Source: an uncultured Prevotella sp. (GTDB taxonomy: Bacteria > Bacteroidota > Bacteroidia > Bacteroidales > Bacteroidaceae). From it: a stretch of 7,183 nt of DNA. The position numbers and the translations under genes were made by a program. Shown piece after piece: positions 1 through 4,694 of this stretch. Each line of letters opens with the position of its first letter. The first letter of the stretch is position 1. The notes below the pieces were generated by a model. It ran no database searches. It saw nothing but the letters and a program-made list of their open reading frames with translations, and was not told the origin of the DNA. Where the stretch lies: assembly GCA_900540885.1 (NCBI GenBank), contig UQHJ01000099.1, forward strand, positions 1 through 7,183, given 5' to 3'.

Positions 1-31
1 GCCAACTTGGGGCATCGAGCCCCAAGTTGGC
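1..31. repeat. Perfect 13-bp hairpin at the left window edge
   Basis: GCCAACTTGGGGC (1-13) and its exact reverse complement (19-31) are separated by the 5-base loop ATCGA. The stem is GC-rich, unlike the AT-rich DNA that follows. There is no U-tract on the + strand, so it is not a clear terminator in that direction; what lies to the left cannot be seen. It could be the end of a dispersed palindromic repeat. Confidence 0.75.
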
Positions 32-44
32 AATGCCGACGCGG

Positions 45-86
45 GGACGCGTCGCCCCCAGGTTAGGACGCGTCGCCTCTAGGTTA
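45..86. repeat. Two 21-bp tandem repeats containing GACGCGTC
   Basis: The units 45-65 and 66-86 are directly adjacent and differ at only two positions (C57/T78 and C59/T80). Each starts GGACGCGTCGCC and ends AGGTTA, and each holds the 8-bp palindrome GACGCGTC. The 21-bp period is two helical turns. The CGCCCCCA..TTAGG portion resembles, in inverted orientation, the CCTAATTGGGGGCG repeats near 7071-7100. Confidence 0.75.
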
Positions 87-192
87 GCTTGCGTTCGAGA
101 CAACGATAAATTCACTTAGTCGGCCTCTACAAAAAAACTCAATAAAACGTTTCGGAACGCCCTAAATAGGAGCTTTCGCCTTACGTATATTT

Positions 193-200
193 TACCTTTG
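193..200 (+). promoter_or_regulatory. Promoter-like -7 element facing a non-coding region
   Basis: TACCTTTG matches the Bacteroidota -7 consensus TAnnTTTG. No clear TTTG-type -33 element lies at the usual distance, only TTTCG near 174-178. No plausible + strand reading frame follows before serC, which runs the other way. A transcript from here would cross the palindromic element. It may be a chance match in AT-rich DNA. Confidence 0.25.
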
Positions 201-315
201 ACGTTTTTATGTTTCATATTTCATTTTTATGTTTCAACCTATTGATTATCAATGATTTCAAAAGATGAAACATAATGTATCAATGTTTCACTTTTCGTTT
301 CAATGTTTCATCTCC

Positions 316-403
316 AAAAACACTGTGGGAGCGATTTAAAAACACTATGGGAGCGATTCAAAAACACAATGGGAGCGATACAAAAACACTGAGGGAGCGA
401 TAA
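316..403. repeat. Four 22-bp tandem repeats (AAAAACAC...GGGAGCGAT)
   Basis: Four contiguous 22-bp units lie at 316-337, 338-359, 360-381 and 382-403. All share AAAAACAC at the start and GGGAGCGAT after a variable triplet (TGT, TAT, AAT, TGA), and end in two variable bases. There are no spacers, so it is not a CRISPR array. The period is close to two helical turns, which would put a bound protein on one face of the DNA. Confidence 0.9.
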
Positions 404-422
404 CGCGCTCCCTCAGTGTTTT
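382..422 (-). terminator. 17-bp perfect hairpin, possible serC terminator
   Basis: AAAACACTGAGGGAGCG (383-399) and its exact reverse complement (406-422) enclose the loop ATAACG. Read on the minus strand, the stem ends in a run of five T, as expected for an intrinsic terminator of serC, though it is about 160 bases past the stop. The left arm is also the fourth tandem unit, so the hairpin arises from a tandem unit plus an inverted partial copy. It would also fold in + strand transcripts. Confidence 0.5.
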
Positions 423-579
423 GAAAAGTGAAACATGAAACTTAAAATGAAACATTCAGAACGAATGTTTCATATTCCTAAATAGTTGATATTCAATAAG
501 TTGAAATATAAAAATGAAACATGAAAGATAAAATAGAAGTTTTGAAAACGTATAGGGATAGCGTGTAAAAAACGGTATT

Positions 580-1650
580 TTACCTTATTTTCTTCTCAAA
601 CTCCTGCAAGCAATGTACCAAAGCCTGTACTCCCTCAATAGGCATGGCATTGTAGATAGAAGCTCGGAAGCCACCTACCAGCCGATGACCTTTAAGTGCA
701 TAAATTCCTCGGTCAAGTGCAAACTGTAAAAACGCATCTTCCAATTGTTGGTAAGGCTCGTTCAACACAAAGCAACAATTCATCAACGAACGACTTCTTG
801 CGTCCACCATACATCGAAAGAGAGAATTGCGATCAATCTCAGCATAAAGTAAGTTTGCACGTTGCTGAGCCCGACGTTGCATCTCCGTCACCCCGCCTTG
901 TGCTTTCACCCAGCGCAGCGTTTGCAAGGCCGTATAGATGGCTAAGGTAGGGGGCGTATTATACATAGAATCATGGGCTACGTGTACACGATAGTCAAGC
1001 ATGGCCGGTAAGTCACGTTTGATACTATTGAGCCAATCGTTATTGACAATCACAAAAGTTACCCCCGCCATCGAAAGATTCTTCTGTGCGCCGCCATACA
1101 CCATGCCATAATGGCTAAAGTCAATCGGTCGTGAAAGAATGTCGCTTGTCATGTCAGCCACAACGGGTATGGGCGACTTTAGATCGTTGCGCATCTCTGT
1201 ACCATAAATTGTATTATTAGCCGTTATGTGCAGATAGTCTGCAGTAGTGTCAATCATGATTTCGTTAGGCAAGGTGTGATACCCCTCTTTGCGTGAAGAG
1301 GCGGCCTCGCTCACTTTGCCCCAACGTTGAGCAGCCTGCATCGCTTGGTGAGCCCAATGGCCACTATCAATGAATTGGGCATGATGATTTAGGAAGTTCA
1401 TTGGCACCATATCAAACTGCAATCTGGCACCTCCCCCTAAGAAGAGAATGCTAAAGTTATCTGGCACGTTGAGCAATTCGCGCATCAACTGTTGCGCTTC
1501 GGCCAATACAGCCTTAAACTGTGGTGTGCGATGTCCCAACTCCATGAGCGAAAGTCCCATTCCCTCAAAGTTCGTTACTGCTTGTGCTGTAGCCGCCACC
1601 ACCTCAGAGGGCATAATAGCTGGGCCTGCTCCAAAGTTATATAGTTTCAT
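580..1650 (-). CDS. serC: Phosphoserine aminotransferase
   Basis: Converts 3-phosphohydroxypyruvate and glutamate to O-phosphoserine in serine synthesis; the same enzyme often acts in pyridoxal-phosphate synthesis. It is a cytosolic fold-type I PLP enzyme. The 356 residues match the usual family length. Visible family signatures are the N-terminal NFGAGPA (5-11), GLSLMELGHR (32-41), LGGGARLQFDMVPMN (71-85), NNTIYGTE (145-152), VADMTSDILSRPID (164-177) and GGAQKN (186-191), where K190 is the expected PLP-binding lysine. The C-terminal GGFRASIYNA substrate-binding segment is present, so the protein appears complete. The ATG at 1648-1650 starts directly at the conserved N-terminus. It stands alone: serA, a frequent partner in related genomes, is not adjacent, and about 580 non-coding bases follow. 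A long leader with a hairpin precedes it. Confidence 0.96.
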   Translation of the reverse strand: MKLYNFGAGPAIMPSEVVAATAQAVTNFEGMGLSLMELGHRTPQFKAVLAEAQQLMRELLNVPDNFSILFLGGGARLQFDMVPMNFLNHHAQFIDSGHWAHQAMQAAQRWGKVSEAASSRKEGYHTLPNEIMIDTTADYLHITANNTIYGTEMRNDLKSPIPVVADMTSDILSRPIDFSHYGMVYGGAQKNLSMAGVTFVIVNNDWLNSIKRDLPAMLDYRVHVAHDSMYNTPPTLAIYTALQTLRWVKAQGGVTEMQRRAQQRANLLYAEIDRNSLFRCMVDARSRSLMNCCFVLNEPYQQLEDAFLQFALDRGIYALKGHRLVGGFRASIYNAMPIEGVQALVHCLQEFEKKIR

Positions 1651-1658
1651 GAGTTAAG

Positions 1659-1736
1659 TTTAATGAGTTTAGGGGTGTTCTGAAAATTCTGGCGCAAATC
1701 AGCCGACAGAATTTTCAGAACACCCATTTAATGAGT
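1659..1736. repeat. 18-bp-arm palindrome flanked by 10-bp direct repeats
   Basis: 1673-1690 and 1708-1725 are perfect 18-bp inverted copies (GGGTGTTCTGAAAATTCT and its complement) around a 17-base loop that itself contains GGC/GCC. The direct repeat TTTAATGAGT occurs at 1659-1668 and 1727-1736, on either side. It lies 22 bases before the serC start codon, so it would fold in the serC mRNA leader. The flanking repeat may be a target-site duplication or local slippage, since TAATGAGT occurs again at 1738-1745. Confidence 0.85.
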
Positions 1737-1792
1737 CTAATGAGTTTGGAACGGATATACTCCATTCATCTTACTCAAAAAAGCTCCATTTG

Positions 1793-1819
1793 CGAAAGTA
1801 AAAGTTTTTGAAAGAACAA
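1793..1819 (-). promoter_or_regulatory. Possible serC promoter
   Basis: On the minus strand TACTTTCG (1793-1800) differs by one base from the Bacteroidota -7 consensus TAnnTTTG, and a TTG (1817-1819) lies 16 bases upstream, roughly where a -33 element would be. It would give a leader of about 140 bases that includes the palindrome at 1673-1725. The match is imperfect. Confidence 0.35.
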
Positions 1820-1849
1820 CGTGTACGTTAGAGGCTAAATCTTTAAATA

Positions 1850-1876
1850 TCGCACACATTTTAAATAAGTGTGCGA
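1850..1876. promoter_or_regulatory. Operator-like dyad TCGCACAC-N11-GTGTGCGA
   Basis: Perfect 8-bp arms (1850-1857 and 1869-1876) flank an AT-rich 11-base spacer, the shape of a site for a dimeric helix-turn-helix regulator. Its centre is about 36 bases upstream of the start expected from the TATCTTTG element, overlapping the -33 position, where no good TTTG is seen. It lies between the two divergent promoters, so it could affect both genes. The regulator is unknown. Confidence 0.5.
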
Positions 1877-1885
1877 GAAAAGTAG

Positions 1886-1893
1886 TATCTTTG
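1886..1893 (+). promoter_or_regulatory. Promoter -7 element for the carboxyltransferase operon
   Basis: TATCTTTG, in the wider context GTATCTTTGC, is a full match to the Bacteroidota -7 consensus TAnnTTTG. Transcription would begin near 1899, leaving a leader of about 67 bases before the ATG at 1967. The -33 region lacks TTTG and is covered by the 8-bp dyad, which suggests dependence on, or blocking by, a DNA-binding protein. Confidence 0.65.
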
Positions 1894-1913
1894 CCGCGCA
1901 AAACATTAAAACA

Positions 1914-1943
1914 ATGGGAGATATACATGCTTCATGTATATAG
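1914..1943 (+). other. Nine-codon leader ORF overlapping a perfect hairpin
   Basis: ATG at 1914 reads M-G-D-I-H-A-S-C-I and stops at TAG (1941-1943), inside the predicted leader. Its body contains the perfect hairpin ATATACATG-CTT-CATGTATAT (1921-1941). The hairpin ends 25 bases before the start of the carboxyltransferase gene. A hairpin this AT-rich may be weak, and the short ORF may not be translated. Confidence 0.35.
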
Positions 1944-1966
1944 CCATTCACACATCAATATAAGAT

Positions 1967-3520
1967 ATGAGTGAACAATTAAAGAAAATCAAACAACTCG
2001 TTGAGCTTCGTCAAAAGGCACGCTTAGGCGGTGGCGAGAAGGCTATTGAAAAACAACACGCCAAGGGCAAGGCTACAGCTCGCGAACGCATTGAACTTTT
2101 GCTTGACAAAGGCTCATTCGAAGAAATGGATATGTTCAAACTTCACCGTTGCCACAACTTTGGCATGGAGAAGAAGCAATTTTTGGGCGACGGCGTTGTA
2201 GCTGGTAGCGGTACGATCAACGGCCGTTTGGTTTACGTCTTTGCACAAGACTTTACCGTAAATGGTGGTTCTTTGTCAGAGACCATGGCTCAAAAGATAT
2301 GCAAGGTAATGGACCAAAGTATGAAGATGGGTGCTCCTTGCATTGGCTTGAACGACTCAGGTGGTGCTCGTATTCAAGAGGGTATCAACGCATTGGCTGG
2401 TTTCGGTGAAATCTTCCAACGCAACATTGAAGCCTCTGGCGTAGTACCCCAAATCTCAGGTATCTGCGGTCCTTGCGCTGGTGGTGCCGTTTACTCTCCT
2501 GCATTGACCGACTTCGTAGTAATGCTCGAAGGTATCAGTTATATGTTCCTTACAGGTCCGAAGGTAGTTAAGACCGTAACGGGTGAGGACGTAACTCAGG
2601 AAGACCTCGGTGGTGCAGCCGTTCACTCAACGAAGAGTGGTGTTTGCCACTTTACGGCTAAGACAGAAGAAGAGTTTGCAGGCATTATTCGTCGCCTCCT
2701 CTCTTACATTCCTCAGAACAACATGGAGCGTGCTCCCCGCATTGAATGCACTGACCCCATCGACCGCAAGGAAGATAGCTTGAACGAGATTATCCCCGAC
2801 AATCCTAACATGGCTTACGACATGTATAAGGTAATCGGTGCCGTAGTCGATAACGGTGAGTTCATGGAAGTACACCGCAACTTTGCACGCAATATCATCA
2901 TCGGTTTCGCACGATTCAATGGCCAGAGTGTAGGTATCGTTGCCAACCAACCCAGCGTTTATGCAGGTGTACTCGATTGCAACGCATCACGTAAGGCCGC
3001 ACGCTTTGTACGCTTCTGCGATTGCTTCAACATTCCTATCGTCTCATTGGTTGACGTACCAGGCTTCCTCCCAGGTACAGGTCAGGAATACAACGCTGTA
3101 ATCGACCATGGTGCAAAGTTGCTCTACGCTTACGGCGAAGCAACAGTGCCCAAGGTAACTGTAACGTTGCGTAAGAGCTATGGTGGCTCTCATATCGTAA
3201 TGGGTTGTAAGCAACTCAAGGCTGACTTGAACTACGCATGGCCTTCTGCCGAAATCGCAGTAATGGGTGCTGCTGGTGCCGTAGCCATACTTGACGGCAA
3301 AGAAGCTAAGACGAAGGAAGACCCGAAGGCATTCCTTGCAGAGAAGGAGAAGGAGTACAACGACCTTTTCACCAATCCTTACAAGGCTGCTGAATATGGC
3401 TATGTTGACGACGTTATCGAACCGCGCAACACGCGTTTCCGTATTTGCCGCGCATTGGCACAACTCGAAAACAAGCGCGAAACACGTCCTGCAAAGAAAC
3501 ACGGCAACATTCCTTTGTAA
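1967..3520 (+). CDS. mmdA: Carboxyltransferase: methylmalonyl-CoA decarboxylase alpha / propionyl-CoA carboxylase beta
   Basis: A 517-residue carboxyltransferase that moves the carboxyl group between methylmalonyl-CoA/propionyl-CoA and carrier-bound biotin. It has the expected two crotonase-like halves. The N-terminal half carries SGGARIQEG (131-139) and GPCAGGAVY (168-176). The C-terminal half carries VDVPGFLPGTGQE (362-374), HGAKLLYAY (381-389), YGGSHIVM (405-412) and AWPSAEIAVMG (424-434), and the protein ends in KKHGNIPL, typical of this family. Length is normal and the ATG at 1967 begins a standard N-terminus. The promoter at 1886 drives it, with an 87-aa gene and a biotin carrier downstream. 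A biotin carrier without a biotin carboxylase next to it favours decarboxylase use, but no membrane beta subunit follows either, so propionyl-CoA carboxylase remains possible. The gene symbol reflects the likelier reading. Confidence 0.9.
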   Translation: MSEQLKKIKQLVELRQKARLGGGEKAIEKQHAKGKATARERIELLLDKGSFEEMDMFKLHRCHNFGMEKKQFLGDGVVAGSGTINGRLVYVFAQDFTVNGGSLSETMAQKICKVMDQSMKMGAPCIGLNDSGGARIQEGINALAGFGEIFQRNIEASGVVPQISGICGPCAGGAVYSPALTDFVVMLEGISYMFLTGPKVVKTVTGEDVTQEDLGGAAVHSTKSGVCHFTAKTEEEFAGIIRRLLSYIPQNNMERAPRIECTDPIDRKEDSLNEIIPDNPNMAYDMYKVIGAVVDNGEFMEVHRNFARNIIIGFARFNGQSVGIVANQPSVYAGVLDCNASRKAARFVRFCDCFNIPIVSLVDVPGFLPGTGQEYNAVIDHGAKLLYAYGEATVPKVTVTLRKSYGGSHIVMGCKQLKADLNYAWPSAEIAVMGAAGAVAILDGKEAKTKEDPKAFLAEKEKEYNDLFTNPYKAAEYGYVDDVIEPRNTRFRICRALAQLENKRETRPAKKHGNIPL

Positions 3521-3656
3521 TGTGCAAATGTGAGAATGTGCAGATGTGTAAATGAGGAATTGCTTATTCGTCGCTAATGCGTCATAGAAGCGTCAATTCG
3601 TCACATCATTCATCTGCACCTTGCCACATTAGCATATTAGCACATTATCACATTGA
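3518..3656. repeat. Inverted arrays of 8-bp units between mmdA and the 87-aa gene
   Basis: From 3521, 8-bp units run TGTGCAAA, TGTGAGAA, TGTGCAGA, TGTGTAAA, TGAGGAAT. From 3625, units run CACATTAG, CATATTAG, CACATTAT, CACATTGA. The two arrays are mutual complements: 3518-3546 pairs with 3611-3639 at 24 of 29 positions, with 64 bases between. The inner part has repeated CGTC and a GAATTG/CAATTC pair. The left arm includes the mmdA stop codon. In mRNA this would form a long stem between the first and second genes. Confidence 0.8.
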
Positions 3657-3661
3657 CCACA

Positions 3662-3925
3662 ATGAAAACATTTCAATATAAACTTGGCAATCAGACCATT
3701 ACCATTCGTCTTGACGAGAAGCAAGGCACCATAGCCGACTTCTTGGTAGATGGTTACCACACAAAGCCTACCGACGAGGAGATGCCCGCCTTTGCAGCAG
3801 CCATTTCGCTCGCTCTTATTGAACACGAGGTGGAGATTGTTCACGATGACGAACCAGGCGTTATCACCGTTCAGCGCCATCGCACAAATTGGAACAATCC
3901 TGCCGACTTGATGACTCAATTTTAA
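3662..3925 (+). CDS. 87-aa unknown protein, N-terminus like the adjacent biotin carrier
   Basis: A small cytosolic protein of unknown function in the carboxyltransferase operon. There is no signal peptide or membrane segment, so it is not the usual membrane gamma/delta (OadG-type) subunit. Residues 1-31 align without gaps to residues 1-31 of the biotin carrier that follows: 8 identities (M1, K2, Y6, D18, G22, A25, V29, G31) and many conservative swaps at positions such as 4, 8, 15, 17 and 30. The rest (32-87) is unrelated, with an Ala/Leu-rich probable helix (46-57), an acidic stretch EHEVEIVHDDEPG (58-70) and a polar tail. There is no biotinylation motif. I chose the ATG at 3662, which matches the carrier's start; an in-frame TTG at 3653 would add three residues. 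The stop is 17 bases before the carrier gene. A structural or assembly subunit is my guess. Confidence 0.8.
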   Translation: MKTFQYKLGNQTITIRLDEKQGTIADFLVDGYHTKPTDEEMPAFAAAISLALIEHEVEIVHDDEPGVITVQRHRTNWNNPADLMTQF

Positions 3926-3942
3926 GCTCAATAATCATCGCA

Positions 3943-4401
3943 ATGAAACAATATAAATATACTATCAATGGTGCTCAGTTCGATGTCACAATCGATAGCA
4001 TCGTTGGTTCAAAGGCAAAGGTCGAAGTAAACGGCATTCCCTTTGAAGTTGAAATGCAGGGTTCTTCACTCGTTGAAGAAGCTTTGCCTACTGTTACCAC
4101 CGATGGGGCAGCTCCTGCTGCAGCCCCTGCAGCTCCCGCAGCTGCTGAAGCTCCTGCTGCTCCTGCAGCCAAGAGTGGTCCTGGGGCGGGTGCACCTGTT
4201 AAGGCTCCACTCCCTGGTGTCGTTACAAAGATCTTGGTTAGCGAAGGTCAAGCCGTTAAGAAGGGTGAGACTGTTCTCGTATTGGAGGCTATGAAGATGG
4301 AGAACAACATCACTGCTGAGGCTGATGGTACTGTCAGTGGCATCTGTGTGAGTGCAGGCGATAGCGTCATGGAAGGCACTACGCTTATCACCATTGCCTA
4401 A
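3943..4401 (+). CDS. Biotin carboxyl carrier protein (decarboxylase gamma-type subunit)
   Basis: Carries the carboxyl group on biotin between the carboxyltransferase and its partner subunit. The protein has 152 residues in three parts: a small beta-rich N-terminal segment (about 1-40), a flexible Ala/Pro linker (about 56-84), and a biotinyl domain (about 85-152). EAMKMENNI places the biotinylated lysine at K118, 35 residues from the C-terminus counting both ends, the standard spacing. I start at the ATG at 3943; an earlier ATG at 3889 lies inside the preceding gene and would add 18 unrelated residues. The linker plus carrier layout matches methylmalonyl-CoA decarboxylase gamma (MmdC-type) and related oxaloacetate decarboxylase biotin domains. 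It is the last gene of the operon, with a strong terminator 24 bases after its stop. Confidence 0.93.
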   Translation: MKQYKYTINGAQFDVTIDSIVGSKAKVEVNGIPFEVEMQGSSLVEEALPTVTTDGAAPAAAPAAPAAAEAPAAPAAKSGPGAGAPVKAPLPGVVTKILVSEGQAVKKGETVLVLEAMKMENNITAEADGTVSGICVSAGDSVMEGTTLITIA

Positions 4402-4424
4402 GCTCATTACTTATTTAACACAAT

Positions 4425-4475
4425 AAAGGCTCGTTTTGATTGCAATGCTGTAATCGAAACGAGCCTTTTCTCTTG
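4425..4475 (+). terminator. Intrinsic terminator of the carboxyltransferase operon
   Basis: A 17-bp stem (4425-4441 pairing with 4452-4468, with one G-U wobble) with a 10-base loop is followed by a T-rich tract (TTTTCTCTT). The stem core is AAGGCTCGTTT. It starts 24 bases after the carrier stop, so the operon ends here and no beta-subunit gene is cotranscribed. Confidence 0.9.
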
Positions 4476-4516
4476 GGGGATAAACTGTAATTTGAAAGCT
4501 TAACATGAATGAGCAT

Positions 4517-4694
4517 TAACGAAAAAAATTAATGAAAAAATTAATGGATAATTAATGATAATTAATGTTTAAAACAAAGCGCGAAGCGCGCTTAAACTTA
4601 AACGTTAACTACGTTATGTTACGCGCTTCGCGCTTTGTTTTGAACATTAATTATCATTAATTATCCATTAATTTTTTCATTAATTATTTCGTTA
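4517..4694. repeat. 64-bp near-perfect inverted repeat at a convergent gene junction
   Basis: 4527-4590 and the reverse complement of 4622-4685 match at 63 of 64 positions (one T/C change, a wobble in RNA), around a 31-base loop. Pairing continues less perfectly outward to TAACG at 4517-4521 and CGTTA at 4690-4694. Each arm has an AT-rich outer part with four copies of ATTAATG and a GC-rich inner part, AAAGCGCGAAGCGCG. The right arm includes the glycosyltransferase stop codon. It lies between two genes that converge, so it may stop transcription from both sides. The short T run beside it makes it unlike a simple terminator. Confidence 0.92.

Larger units (their letters stand above)
206..532. 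repeat. Large imperfect palindrome in the serC downstream region
   Basis: The stretch 206-274 and the reverse complement of 464-532 align without gaps over 69 bases with 57 matches. Closer to the centre, 283-296 (ATGTTTCACTTTTC) is the exact reverse complement of 423-436. The arms are rich in ATGAAACAT/ATGTTTCAT, and each arm contains its own smaller hairpin: 8-bp arms at 266-273/283-290 on the left, and perfect 11-bp arms at 447-457/463-473 on the right. The centre (297-422) holds the 22-bp tandem repeats and a 17-bp hairpin. I see no gene in it. Confidence 0.85.

Noticed and set aside
316..403. CRISPR array
   Set aside because: The 22-bp repeats are contiguous with no spacers, and no cas genes are present.
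1737..1928. 63-codon minus-strand frame upstream of serC
   Set aside because: It spans both divergent promoters and the dyad, and has no recognisable features.
3044..3502. 152-codon open frame antisense to the carboxyltransferase gene
   Set aside because: It is a shadow of a strongly conserved coding frame, with Cys/Leu/Val-rich composition and no recognisable domain.
3889..3942. Earlier start of the biotin carrier gene
   Set aside because: It would overlap the preceding gene and add 18 residues unlike the family; MKQYKY at 3943 is the natural start.
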